Origin: Motilimonas sp. E26
GTDB lineage: Bacteria; Pseudomonadota; Gammaproteobacteria; Enterobacterales; CBDFNC01
Length of the DNA stretch: 64,000 bases
Assembly: GCF_021278025.1 (NCBI RefSeq)
Contig: NZ_JAIBHJ010000011.1
Coordinates: 62,001-126,000, forward strand
Direction: 5' to 3'
In this document: positions 8,284-17,487 of the stretch, in pieces
Layout of the letters: each line of letters begins with the position of its first letter
Numbering within the stretch: the first letter of the stretch is position 1
Made by a program: the position numbers and the translations under genes
Notes under the pieces: generated by a model
The model's input: the letters and a program-made list of their open reading frames with translations, nothing else
What the model was told of the DNA's origin: nothing
The model's database searches: none

Positions 8284-9768
8284 TTAGAGCAGTGCAGGAA
8301 AGCCCGGCAGCTGACCCACTAGTGCCAGTGAGCCAACACAGATAATGAAAGTGATAAGCGGGATAGTTAGCTTATCAGTCCAAGATAGGGATTCCGCACG
8401 CTCTTTGTCGCCGGTTAAGCCAAGGTTATCCAGCAGCATGGCCAGTGCCCAACCAAATACTGGGTTAACTAAGGCGCAAGAGAACATACAGATACCCGCA
8501 CTTTGCGAGTTTTGCGCGCTGCGTACCATTTGCATGCCCGCTTCAAGTAGTGGTAAGAACACGCCCACTAATAGTGCTACACGTAATACCGGCTCCCACA
8601 TGGCTAAGTCCATTGGATAGCCAATCACCGAGGCCAGCACACAAACCAGACCGGTTAACACCGCGCCACCTGGAATAGGGCGCTTGGCGATAGCGGCAGG
8701 GATCATATAAGTACCCCAAGATGACGCTAAGTTACCACCACCTAAGCCCGCACCGATAATTTGACGAACAGAACATACCGCCATGGTGTCATCCACATTC
8801 ATTAATACCTTGTGGGCCTTGCGTGGGTAATTTAGCTCTTGGAATACACGGTGTCCTAAGAAATCGGGTGACCACATTGCCACCGCTAAAATGGCAAAGG
8901 GAATAACGGCAATGTAATGATGCAATTCAGGCCAGCCCATCTGCCAGCCAGTATTTTCTCCCCACCAATAAAATGGGCTCATGTTGGGCAGACCTGGCTC
9001 AGTGACAAAGCTAAAAGGCGTGCCCATCGCGTAAGCGATAATACCGGCCATGGCCGAGCATAATGGAATGGCAAGCCAACGTTTTTGAATTTTTGCTAAA
9101 TAAGCATAAATAACAATAGTGGCAAAGATCACCACAAAAAATACCGGCTCTTGATCAATACTGACCGACCATTCATCAAACTTTTTAATTTGCCCCACTA
9201 AGCCCATTGCACCAAGGTAAATCAGCAAGCCGCCGCGCACGCCTTCACCTGTTAATGTAACCAGTTTTGAGCCGCCCTTACTGGCACTGAGTAGTAAACC
9301 AAATATGCCCACCATAATACCTAACGCTAAAGGATGTCCCCCTGCTGCAGCAATTAAGGGAATTAATGGGATCATCGGGCCGTGTGTACCGGCAAGGTTG
9401 GTGAGTGGGTTAATTAATGCAGAAAATAAAACCACAAACAGTACGCCAGCAATTAATAACTCATAACGGACGTTTTCAACAATAAACTCTGGCGATAAAT
9501 TAAATTGACTGGCAAAAGCCGCGACCATGGCTGTTACCATCACAATTTTACCTATAGTAGCGGCAAATGCGGGCACCCAATCTTCTACCTCAATTCTAAA
9601 ATCACGAAACGGTAGATTCAGTTTCCAGCGCTTTAGCTCCATAATTTCGAGCTCGTGCTCTAAATATTCGGTGCGACTATTAAACTCGCTGGCAGGTTTA
9701 TGTTTTTGCTGATAGTTATTTTGCTCTGCCGGCGGTTTAGTTTCGACTGGGTCTTGTTGTGAATTCAT
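8284..9768 (-). CDS. DUF3360-type multi-pass membrane transporter
   Basis: This 494-residue protein has a charged cytoplasmic N terminus of about 65 residues and then roughly 12-14 hydrophobic segments. Conserved-looking loops include LTNLAGTHGPMIPLIP and the glycine-rich IGAGLGGGNLASSWGTY. It resembles the DUF3360 family of Vibrio/Shewanella, which is distantly like sulfate and nucleobase permeases (SulP/UraA fold). The substrate is unknown. An FNR-like palindrome lies about 95 bases upstream of the start, suggesting control by oxygen. The gene is monocistronic, with its own terminator. Confidence 0.65.
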   Translation of the reverse strand: MNSQQDPVETKPPAEQNNYQQKHKPASEFNSRTEYLEHELEIMELKRWKLNLPFRDFRIEVEDWVPAFAATIGKIVMVTAMVAAFASQFNLSPEFIVENVRYELLIAGVLFVVLFSALINPLTNLAGTHGPMIPLIPLIAAAGGHPLALGIMVGIFGLLLSASKGGSKLVTLTGEGVRGGLLIYLGAMGLVGQIKKFDEWSVSIDQEPVFFVVIFATIVIYAYLAKIQKRWLAIPLCSAMAGIIAYAMGTPFSFVTEPGLPNMSPFYWWGENTGWQMGWPELHHYIAVIPFAILAVAMWSPDFLGHRVFQELNYPRKAHKVLMNVDDTMAVCSVRQIIGAGLGGGNLASSWGTYMIPAAIAKRPIPGGAVLTGLVCVLASVIGYPMDLAMWEPVLRVALLVGVFLPLLEAGMQMVRSAQNSQSAGICMFSCALVNPVFGWALAMLLDNLGLTGDKERAESLSWTDKLTIPLITFIICVGSLALVGQLPGFPALL

Positions 9769-10245
9769 AATATCCCTCTAAATAAAAACAAAAAGGTTCA
9801 ATGCATTGATGTTTTGGCATCCTTTGGGGAGCATTAAAAATGGCTTTGCCTTTGTGTTTACTGATCTAAATCAGGTTCATGTATATATTTTCCTGATGAA
9901 CGATATCAGCGTTTTTAATTTTATCTAGATGAAACTGCTTGGTAGCTATTGTTTTTTGGCTTAAAAATCTAGTTGGCTCACACTTTGTTTTATTTCTGTT
10001 AATGTTTTGTGGTGTTTTTGTAGGTGTTTGTTGTGTGTATTTTGACCGGTTTTTTCGTAACCGATTGCTGTTATTTAGTAAATATGAAGATTTTATATTT
10101 TTTATTTTTACTTTTGCTTTCTTGAAAACGATATTTTATCTCGCGCTGCAATTGAATAAAATTGAGAACTTGCGCTTGTTGTAGTTAAAGTGAATAGAGC
10201 TGATTTAATTAATAGATTTGCTATTAATGGGGTAGCTAGTGATAT
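9769..10245. other. AT-rich intergenic region without a convincing gene
   Basis: About 480 bases upstream of the divergent DUF3360 gene. It holds the FNR-like palindrome at 9861-9874 and otherwise AT-rich sequence. A hydrophobic 81-codon frame with a TTG start at 9939 has no ribosome site and is not accepted as a gene. Confidence 0.6.
9861..9874. promoter_or_regulatory. FNR/EtrA-like palindrome
   Basis: CTGATCTAAATCAG is a perfect palindrome with the TGAT-N4-ATCA core of FNR boxes (consensus TTGAT-N4-ATCAA). It lies 93 bases upstream of the DUF3360 permease start. The match is by eye. Confidence 0.45.
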
Positions 10246-10276
10246 AAAAAAGGCCTATTAAAAAATAGGCCTTTTT
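10246..10276. terminator. Bidirectional terminator
   Basis: AAAAAAGGCCTATT pairs with AATAGGCCTTTTT around a short A-rich loop, giving T-runs on both strands. It separates the AT-rich region from the small membrane-protein gene on the minus strand, which it would terminate. Confidence 0.8.
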
Positions 10277-10291
10277 AAACAGTGGTGAAGG

Positions 10292-10489
10292 TTAATGAAG
10301 CCGACTTGGGTAAGCTTGCGTAAAAGAGACGGTGTCTTGTAAACATAATACGTAAATGAAATTGATAATAGCGACTAGCCAAAATTGAAATAAACTTAAT
10401 GGTTTTAAACGCTGATCAAACACCCAGAATTTGTGAAGTAATATCATGATGGCTATCACTTTGATGATAACGAAGAAAGAAAAAAACAT
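10292..10489 (-). CDS. Small membrane protein, unknown
   Basis: This 65-residue protein is mostly hydrophobic, with two probable membrane helices (about residues 2-18 and 33-50). I do not recognise a family. It is accepted as a gene because a strong AAGGAG ribosome site lies at correct spacing before the ATG and a terminator follows immediately after the stop codon. It is not clearly linked to either neighbour; the selO end lies about 150 bases upstream on the same strand. Confidence 0.55.
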   Translation of the reverse strand: MFFSFFVIIKVIAIMILLHKFWVFDQRLKPLSLFQFWLVAIINFIYVLCLQDTVSFTQAYPSRLH

Positions 10490-10645
10490 GTTCCACTCCT
10501 TTGAATCATTTTGATAAACCTTGCCGATTTATTAGTGATGATTCAACCAAAGCAAAACAAATGTTTAAGCATGTTCACAATTGTGTAGTTAAACAAACTT
10601 AGTGTTTAGTTACTTGTCTTATATCATTTTATTCATCATATAGTA

Positions 10646-12136
10646 TTAAGAAGAACAACTTAGAGGGCGTTGTTGTGTGCCTTTGGCTGGTGGCTGGCTA
10701 TATTGATGATGTTCCATTTGCTCATCAAAAGGGTGTTGCAGTAAGGCAAATAGCCGCGCAATTTCGTTATAGTCACCTTGCTCTGCTTGTTCAATGGCGG
10801 CTTGGGCCAAATGGTTACGCAAAATATACTTAGGGTTGTGACTTAACATACTGAGCTTGCGCGTTGAAGCTGGCATACTGTCTTGGCTAAGTCTTAGCAT
10901 ATAGCGATCAAACCACTCACTAAAGCCCCGTTGGTCTTCAAATAGATCATACATTTGTTCCGGCCCTACAGTGTTAGCGAGGCGGCGAAAGAAACAAGTG
11001 TAATCTACTTGATTAGCGGCCAGTAAATTAAACAGGGTTCGAATTAAATCGCCATCTTGCTCTTGGTGTTCACTAAACCCAAGCTTGCTTTGCAGTAGGC
11101 TGCGGTATTGGTGGACGAGTTGCGGTTCAAACTCAGCCAGCGCATCATTTAAGCTTTGGTTTGAAATGAGCGGTGTTAGCGCATAGCCCAAAGCAGATAA
11201 GTTCCACTGTGCTATGTCGGCTTGGCGATTAAAGGCATAACGTCCTTCGTAATCAGAATGATTACAAACATAGTCGGCTTGGTAGCTATCAAGGAAGGCG
11301 AATGGACCATAATCAAAGGTTTGCCCGAGTATCGACATATTATCTGTGTTCATTACCCCATGACAAAAGCCAATCCCTTGCCACTGTGCGATTAACGTGG
11401 CAGTGGTGCTTATTACTTGTTTAAATAAGGCCAAATAAGGCTCTGGTTCGTTCACTAGGTGAGGGTAATGTTGTGCGATCACCGCGTCGGCCAACACTGG
11501 CAATAGGTGATGTTGATTACTGTGGTACAGATATTCAAAATGGCCAAAGCGGATATGGCTTTCACTGACTCGAACTAGGGCGGCACCTGTTTCTAGTCGT
11601 TCACGCCAAACTGGCTCTTCGCTGTCAACTAAGCAAAGGGCGCGGGTTGTAGCAATGCCCAGATGGTGCATCGCTTCACTGCACAAGTACTCTCGAATAC
11701 TTGAGCGTAATACCGCTCGGCCGTCGCCCTGACGTGAATAAGGCGTTTTTCCTGCGCCTTTTAAATGTAAGTCCCAAATAACGCCATTATCACTTTTCAC
11801 TTGTGCCAATAATAAACCGCGACCATCGCCTAAAGCGGGGTTGTAAATGCCAAATTGATGGCCTGCGTATTTCATCGCTAAAGGAGCCATGTTGTTGAGC
11901 AGTGTATTGCCTGAAAACAGTTGAGTAAACTTGTCTCGCTGTAGTTCATTGATATCTAAATTTAATAATCTGGCGACATCGGTGTTAGCGTGTACTAACT
12001 TCGGGCGTAACAATGGCGTTGGTATGACTTGTTGATAGAAGCTATCGGGTAGTTGACTAAATAAGGTGACGTAGTTGAGCTGTTCTAAGGTGTTATTCAT
12101 GGGCACATCACTAGCAACGTTCATTGCCCTTATCAT
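10646..12136 (-). CDS. selO: Protein adenylyltransferase SelO (YdiU/UPF0061)
   Basis: This is a SelO-family pseudokinase of about 480-496 residues. Family blocks are clear: MKYAGHQFGIYNPALGDGRG, KGAGKTPYSRQGDGRAVLRSSIREYL, and FCHGVMNTDNMSILG with FDYGPFAFLD. SelO transfers AMP from ATP to protein hydroxyl groups using a flipped ATP. The protein ends in RPLSCSS, keeping the C-terminal cysteine used in redox control in E. coli SelO. Possible starts are 12136, 12124 and 12100. The first two overlap the upstream kinase gene, and 12100 gives the N terminus most like the family. It is the last gene of the T6SS operon, an unusual place for selO. Confidence 0.9.
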   Translation of the reverse strand: MIRAMNVASDVPMNNTLEQLNYVTLFSQLPDSFYQQVIPTPLLRPKLVHANTDVARLLNLDINELQRDKFTQLFSGNTLLNNMAPLAMKYAGHQFGIYNPALGDGRGLLLAQVKSDNGVIWDLHLKGAGKTPYSRQGDGRAVLRSSIREYLCSEAMHHLGIATTRALCLVDSEEPVWRERLETGAALVRVSESHIRFGHFEYLYHSNQHHLLPVLADAVIAQHYPHLVNEPEPYLALFKQVISTTATLIAQWQGIGFCHGVMNTDNMSILGQTFDYGPFAFLDSYQADYVCNHSDYEGRYAFNRQADIAQWNLSALGYALTPLISNQSLNDALAEFEPQLVHQYRSLLQSKLGFSEHQEQDGDLIRTLFNLLAANQVDYTCFFRRLANTVGPEQMYDLFEDQRGFSEWFDRYMLRLSQDSMPASTRKLSMLSHNPKYILRNHLAQAAIEQAEQGDYNEIARLFALLQHPFDEQMEHHQYSQPPAKGTQQRPLSCSS

Positions 12137-12899
12137 AACTCAGTGGTGAGTTAAATCGACCCGAATGATGTAAGGATAGAGCATATGCTTGATTAACCAA
12201 TAATTGATAACACGTTCGACTATTGCTTGGGTAATGGGGATGTCGCCTTTGCTGAGCGGCAGATAGAATATCTAAGCCGTTAAATGGGTGCATGCCTTGC
12301 GCTGATAACACAGTGACAGCGAAGGCATACCAATCGTGACAGGGCCGAATAATACCTTGTCCGGTTAATAATTCAGGATGACAAAAATGCGGGCTGAAGC
12401 CGTATTGCATGACGCGAGATAATGACTCGCCATGGGGCAAGCTAGCGCCAAAGTCCAGCAACACAATTTGCTTTCGCATTACTAAAATATTACTTGGTTT
12501 AATATCACCGTGATTAAAACCGAGTTGATGGCAATGACTGAGTGCTGTAGCCAGCTGGGGCTGCCAATCAAATAAAGGGGCTCGATTTTGCCTAATCAAG
12601 TTTGACAGAGGCTCGCCTTTGAGCCAAGGCGTGAGCAAATAATAGCTGTTGTTTTGTTCAAAGCTGCTGATATATCGAGCTATGTAGGGTAGGGGAGCAT
12701 TGGATAAATGCTTCAGAGCTTGAATTTCTCGCTGTAGTAATTGTTTCTCAGTTTGGCTACGGGCTAGTTTTATTTTTACCCAGCCATGTTGCGCATGCTC
12801 ACCGACATAAATATTCGGTGTTAATGGGGTCGGCGCTTGCAGCCATGTCATGGTTGCAAGCGCTGTCGGTAGCGGATCTGTGATTGCTACTTTTAACAT
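12111..12899 (-). CDS. T6SS-linked serine/threonine protein kinase (PpkA/Stk-like)
   Basis: This 262-residue protein is a compact kinase domain. The catalytic loop HGDIKPSNIL (around residue 131) and the DFG metal-binding motif (around 150) are intact, with an alpha-C glutamate in LLQREIQALKHL. The glycine-rich loop is poorly conserved. There is no membrane helix or sensor extension, unlike PpkA of Pseudomonas. The gene begins directly after the tssM stop codon and ends around or inside the selO start. In T6SS clusters such kinases phosphorylate the FHA protein and TssL to switch on assembly; that role is inferred from tagH in the same operon. No PppA-type phosphatase is in the window. Confidence 0.8.
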   Translation of the reverse strand: MLKVAITDPLPTALATMTWLQAPTPLTPNIYVGEHAQHGWVKIKLARSQTEKQLLQREIQALKHLSNAPLPYIARYISSFEQNNSYYLLTPWLKGEPLSNLIRQNRAPLFDWQPQLATALSHCHQLGFNHGDIKPSNILVMRKQIVLLDFGASLPHGESLSRVMQYGFSPHFCHPELLTGQGIIRPCHDWYAFAVTVLSAQGMHPFNGLDILSAAQQRRHPHYPSNSRTCYQLLVNQAYALSLHHSGRFNSPLSYDKGNERC

Positions 12900-15800
12900 T
12901 TATAAGCTAGCGGGTAAGTGCAAGCGAGTGAAAAAGTCTGCCAAAAATGGGTTTGTTTGCTGGTCGGAATGTAATTCAAGCACCATCTTATATTGCTCAT
13001 TCCTGATCTCTACCAAGCGAGAGTCACTGTCTGCCGGTAAACTGAGCAATTTAAACCAACTCCAAGGCCCTGCTACTTCTTTTTTAAGTACTTGAGCTTG
13101 CGGAGTATTCATTGTTACCGTTAGGTCATATTCCAGTTGTTTTGGATCGGGCCAAGTAATTTGCTGCCATAAGGCTGGGCCGTGGCGGTAACGAAATAAA
13201 CTTTGCTCGGCACTAATATCAAAGCGCGTGAGTTCAGATGACATGGTATGGGCTTTTAGGGTGAAGCTAAGACCAAAAGTATCCGGTCCACCTTGGTATA
13301 AAGCGTTTTGAATTTCTCTGGCAATCATAATCATCGGCCAAACCTCAGCATTTAAGGTCAGTTGGGTACGTGGTAAAAAACCAACAATCGCCGGCTCACC
13401 ATTAGCAAGAGACGAAAATGCACTTAGCTTTTCGCTAATGAATTGCTCTAACGTGCCTTTGCTAGAGAAAAATTGCTGCACATTTTTAAGTCCAGCTTGC
13501 TGCTTTGCATTTGGATTAAAAGGGTAATAGGCCGCAATTTTTTGTTGATATTCACTGTAAACCAGCTGTTGCCACTGTTTGTTAATGTGTTGCCCTGCAA
13601 GACTGAGTAACATGCTGTTGCCTTGCTGGCACATGCGCTGAACCACCTTTTTAATTAGATCATTATGAGAGCTAGATAAGGTATAAAGTGCAGCTAAGGG
13701 ATTTGCACCTTGTAACGGTTTAGCTAATGTTTCAAAAGCAAGGGAGTCAGGTGTCGCACTGTTGTAATAAGCACTGAGCCAGTCGTTAGTCATTGCGACC
13801 CGTTGTTGTAACTGATCCAATGGCGTGATCCCTTGTGGATCGGGTGCCAGTAATTGATGATAGTTTTGGAAGCTTAGTGCAATTTGACGGGCAATTTCTG
13901 CTTTATCCTTATCCATTGCTAGCAAATCTGCAGATAATTTATCGCCAGGCAATTTACTTGTCAGCGTACTTAAGGCCCCACTGGCTTGCATCTCAGTATT
14001 GTTTTGGCTTACGTCGATATAGGTATAGCGATGTAAGGTCTGATAGAGCTGTTGTAACGGGTTTTGTGTGGTGCTGGCCAACCGTTCAAAGCTGTTTTTC
14101 AAGCCGACATCACCTGCAAATGGTACCACTTTAACTTGGCTAATAAATTCGCGCCAAAACTGAATATATTCATTTTGATAAATGATATTAAGGTTACGAC
14201 TGATGCGGTAAACCTCTAATGGGCTTGGTGACTTACCCGCGACCCCTGCATAATCTGCTAGTGCTTCTTTTAATAATGGAGAGGTGACGGATAAATCAAG
14301 AGCCTGAAATCCATTTGGAGTGAAAATATTAGGGACGAGGTAACCAACAAAATCTTGGTCAAAACGAAAGCTGCTAAAAAAGGCGCTGCCTAACTCTTTA
14401 CTTAAATCGATACGTCGAGAAAATTGCGGCAAATGGCGAATGTGCTGGTAAATAAGTGCTTCTAAACCAGATTGATTGATCACTTTCGCCGCTAATAGTT
14501 GTAAGTCTTGGTTGGGGGACTGTGGGACCAGCTTCTGCTCAAACACGTCTTGGAGTAACACATTTAGTTGCGCTGTATTAATACTGTTATTTTCACTTTG
14601 CGCTTTTAATGTTTCCTCATAATAGTCGATTAACTCTCGGCTTGATGGCTTGTCTTTACTGAATAGCAACTTGTAGTTATTCATTATATTTAATGTATTT
14701 GGTTGATCTTCCAAATTAACGTAAACAAATAAATCTTTTTCTATGGTTTTTACCATTGACGGTAACAGGACTGCTTCAAGCTCTGCATAATAGGCGTCTT
14801 CTACTTGTTGTTTGATACTTGGGCTCGGTAACGGCAGTTTGCTATACCAAGGTTCAGGTTGTTGGTATAAATCGTAAATTTGATATAGGGAATAGAGGTT
14901 AGGCAAGTTTTCCGCCATGTTTTCTAAATCATAAGGAGCCGCCGCGATGGCTTCCTTATAGCGTTCAAGCAACAAATCAGCTCGTTCTTCCCTCATGCTT
15001 TGGAAGTCAAAATTGAATTTCAGTACAGTCAATAACCCGATAAATAGTAAGGCGCAGCACGTTATGTATGCGCCTTGGGTTAACATCCGGGTATTTTCTT
15101 TTTGCTTATTGACACCCACTAATGCCTGCTCAGGCAAGATAACATTGCCCATAAGGTGTTGTGCAAACAGGGTTTGCTTAATGGCTTCTAAGGGCGATTG
15201 ATTAATCACTTCGTGGCCGAGCTCATGGGCCAATGTCGCGGCGAGTAAATCATGTTGCTTTTTATCATTACCGCCATGAATGAGATAATAACCGCGAAAG
15301 TGCAACGAACGATTAAGTTGCTCCTGGCGATAAAGGCGTTTGAAAAATAGCCACAAGTTTTGCTTTAGTAAGCCCAGTTGGTAAGGGGCGCTGGCAATGG
15401 CGTTGCGATAAAGTGGGTTGAGCTGACCAGCAATCGCGCGTGACATATTCGCCATTAATTGTTCAATTAGGTGGTTAAATGATTGGTCAAACCAGGTTGC
15501 GTCAATGCCACCATTACGGTTAACAGGCATGGTGGCACCAAATGCGTCGTCACGTTTGGTTTCCTCAAACGCGGAGAAATATTGACAGAAATCTGCTAAC
15601 TCACCGATATCGCTGATTAAGTTATAGATGGGAAGGTTTAAGCCAAATTTTTGATTGAAAAATTGAATATGGCTGCGTTGTTGATCTGCCGCTTGTTGGA
15701 TCACTTCTTTGCTAGCGAGTAGTTGAGAAATAGGGGTAGACAGCAATATGCCATTAGCCGCTTGGCTTGGTCGCCATTGATTTAGCTTTTTAGTGATAAC

Positions 15801-16298
15801 ATCCAAAAATTCGGCCTGCTGATCATCGCCTAAGCTAATGCTGATCAATATTGCACTTTCACTTAACCAAAAGAGGATTGGGAAATCGATGTCATTGCCA
15901 AACTCATCCAATTTATAGGCTTCAAAGCCCATTTGACTGATCACATTTTTTTCGTGTTTGGGTTGCTCTGAAAGGTATAAATAAATGGGCTGATCGTAGC
16001 GACTGGTTAGGCGCTTTTTTTGTTTTTGCTGAGTGAGCATGCGATCAAAATGTTTTGCCAATAACTGACTTTGACGTTTAAGCACAGCTTGTTTTTGTTG
16101 TTTCTTTTGGGCAGTTTCTGGCGTGGTGCGCCACCACATGTAGCCACCATAAGCGCTACTCACAATAAATAAGATACTGATACCACTCCAAATTAGAGGT
16201 TGCTCAGTTAAAGGAATTAGCCAAATAAGCAGGCAAAGCAGCACACTTAACACGGTGCTAGTAATAAGGCTGATGAGGAGTTTTTGGCGATTAGTCAT
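12900..16298 (-). CDS. tssM: T6SS membrane-complex protein TssM (IcmF), Walker A absent
   Basis: This 1132-residue protein spans the inner membrane with two N-terminal helices (about residues 9-28 and 36-55) and a third near 405-425, followed by a large periplasmic part that contacts TssJ. The cytoplasmic segment aligns with IcmF proteins (for example RNAIASAPYQLGL and LHFRGYYLIHGG), but the place where a GxxxxGKT loop is expected, around residues 105-121 after LTSRYDQPIYLYL, has no glycine-lysine motif. NTP binding is therefore unlikely. TssM with TssL and TssJ forms the trans-envelope channel. It lies next to tssL in the operon, 22 bases downstream. Confidence 0.9.
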   Translation of the reverse strand: MTNRQKLLISLITSTVLSVLLCLLIWLIPLTEQPLIWSGISILFIVSSAYGGYMWWRTTPETAQKKQQKQAVLKRQSQLLAKHFDRMLTQQKQKKRLTSRYDQPIYLYLSEQPKHEKNVISQMGFEAYKLDEFGNDIDFPILFWLSESAILISISLGDDQQAEFLDVITKKLNQWRPSQAANGILLSTPISQLLASKEVIQQAADQQRSHIQFFNQKFGLNLPIYNLISDIGELADFCQYFSAFEETKRDDAFGATMPVNRNGGIDATWFDQSFNHLIEQLMANMSRAIAGQLNPLYRNAIASAPYQLGLLKQNLWLFFKRLYRQEQLNRSLHFRGYYLIHGGNDKKQHDLLAATLAHELGHEVINQSPLEAIKQTLFAQHLMGNVILPEQALVGVNKQKENTRMLTQGAYITCCALLFIGLLTVLKFNFDFQSMREERADLLLERYKEAIAAAPYDLENMAENLPNLYSLYQIYDLYQQPEPWYSKLPLPSPSIKQQVEDAYYAELEAVLLPSMVKTIEKDLFVYVNLEDQPNTLNIMNNYKLLFSKDKPSSRELIDYYEETLKAQSENNSINTAQLNVLLQDVFEQKLVPQSPNQDLQLLAAKVINQSGLEALIYQHIRHLPQFSRRIDLSKELGSAFFSSFRFDQDFVGYLVPNIFTPNGFQALDLSVTSPLLKEALADYAGVAGKSPSPLEVYRISRNLNIIYQNEYIQFWREFISQVKVVPFAGDVGLKNSFERLASTTQNPLQQLYQTLHRYTYIDVSQNNTEMQASGALSTLTSKLPGDKLSADLLAMDKDKAEIARQIALSFQNYHQLLAPDPQGITPLDQLQQRVAMTNDWLSAYYNSATPDSLAFETLAKPLQGANPLAALYTLSSSHNDLIKKVVQRMCQQGNSMLLSLAGQHINKQWQQLVYSEYQQKIAAYYPFNPNAKQQAGLKNVQQFFSSKGTLEQFISEKLSAFSSLANGEPAIVGFLPRTQLTLNAEVWPMIMIAREIQNALYQGGPDTFGLSFTLKAHTMSSELTRFDISAEQSLFRYRHGPALWQQITWPDPKQLEYDLTVTMNTPQAQVLKKEVAGPWSWFKLLSLPADSDSRLVEIRNEQYKMVLELHSDQQTNPFLADFFTRLHLPASL

Positions 16299-16320
16299 GG
16301 CTTATTGGTTACCTAACATA

Positions 16321-17481
16321 CTATTGATTATTGCTATTCTGAGCTTGAATGATCATCGCATTCACCCCGTCATGTTGTTGATACCAATCCTTTATTTGGT
16401 TGGCTTGCTGCTTGCTATCGGCACGAAGCACAACGCGATAGTATTGCTTATAGGGTTGCACATAAGGCTGGTAACTCGATGGAGAGAGAGACTTAGTAAA
16501 TGCTAAGGCACTTTTTCGCCTTGAGAAGGTGGCAAGCTGTACTAGCCAGTCAGTGTCTAACAGGGTGTTTGAAGAGCCACGTTTTGGGGCACTGGTTAAA
16601 TCTTGGTCGGTACTAATATATATAATGTCATTTTGCTGACCCGATACAATGTAGCGTGGACTATAATTGGTTAGTCCTATGAAATCACGCGCTCGCTGCT
16701 CGGTGGTGTTTTTGTACCAAAAATGCGCTAAGCCGATGCTGGTTATGATTAAGCCACTAAAGAATAAAGTCGTTAGAAAATAGCGCTTACGTCGACTAGG
16801 GTTACGCACTTTCGGTAAGGTTGCGTTGAGTTGACAACGTAACCCTGTGACTGGGCGATGTTGATGCATTTGCAGCTCAATTTCATGCATAAAAATGGCT
16901 AATTGATCGGCATTGGCATCGCGATATTGACCTTTAAAGCCAATACTTAAAAATAAATAAATGATTTCAATTAAATCAATTAATTTACTAGGTTGACGCA
17001 AGGCCTTATCTGCTACGGAATAAAATAGCTCGCCGCCATTTCGCATGCCAAACAACTCACTGAGTAAGGTCTTGTTCTCCCATTTGCTTTCTTCTCCCCA
17101 TGGGCTGTATTGAATGAATTCATCCAGTACCACTGCAAATAAAAAGCACAGTTTGTCGATAACGGCAACGGGGTAGGTAAGCTGCGCGCCGCGTTGCTTT
17201 AACTCATTTATTTGCTCAATAAGATGACGGCGAAATTCAGCAATATTATCAGGTGCAGGCAGTTGTGACAGTTTTAGTACTAGTCCCAGCAGCTCACTAC
17301 TAATATTTAACAGCTGATTTTCTGATTTATCAAAATGGCGCAAAAATTCTATTTGGCCAATATCGTCTTGAACCAAAATCAATGAATGGCCGATCTCGTC
17401 AATGCCTTGTTCCGCCGACTCTGTTTGAGTCGATTGTTTATTTTTAACTTGCGTAACTTGATCTAAAAAATCCATCGCCAT
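16321..17481 (-). CDS. tssL: T6SS protein TssL (DotU) with C-terminal SPOR-like domain
   Basis: This 386-residue protein has the cytoplasmic DotU helical domain (residues about 45-210, with FAVVLDEFIQYSPWG and LFLSIGFKGQYRD), one membrane helix near 232-254 (FLTTLFFSGLIITSIGLAHF) and a periplasmic extension. The last about 80 residues, starting WLVQLATFSRRKSALAFTK and ending around YYRVVLRADSKQQANQIKDW, have the shape of a SPOR peptidoglycan-binding domain. TssL anchors the T6SS baseplate and membrane complex; tails that bind cell wall are known in specialised TssL proteins, most often of the OmpA type. The SPOR assignment is by pattern only. Confidence 0.87.
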   Translation of the reverse strand: MAMDFLDQVTQVKNKQSTQTESAEQGIDEIGHSLILVQDDIGQIEFLRHFDKSENQLLNISSELLGLVLKLSQLPAPDNIAEFRRHLIEQINELKQRGAQLTYPVAVIDKLCFLFAVVLDEFIQYSPWGEESKWENKTLLSELFGMRNGGELFYSVADKALRQPSKLIDLIEIIYLFLSIGFKGQYRDANADQLAIFMHEIELQMHQHRPVTGLRCQLNATLPKVRNPSRRKRYFLTTLFFSGLIITSIGLAHFWYKNTTEQRARDFIGLTNYSPRYIVSGQQNDIIYISTDQDLTSAPKRGSSNTLLDTDWLVQLATFSRRKSALAFTKSLSPSSYQPYVQPYKQYYRVVLRADSKQQANQIKDWYQQHDGVNAMIIQAQNSNNQ

Positions 17482-17487
17482 ACCTGA

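Noticed and set aside
9939-10184. Hydrophobic 81-codon frame
   Set aside because: TTG start, no ribosome site, AT-rich low-complexity sequence; treated as non-coding.
15205-15235. HELGH sequence in TssM, like a zinc-protease HExxH motif
   Set aside because: It lies in a part that aligns with a helix in ordinary IcmF proteins (equivalent of LGALARSFGL). No other metalloprotease residues are near. Likely chance.
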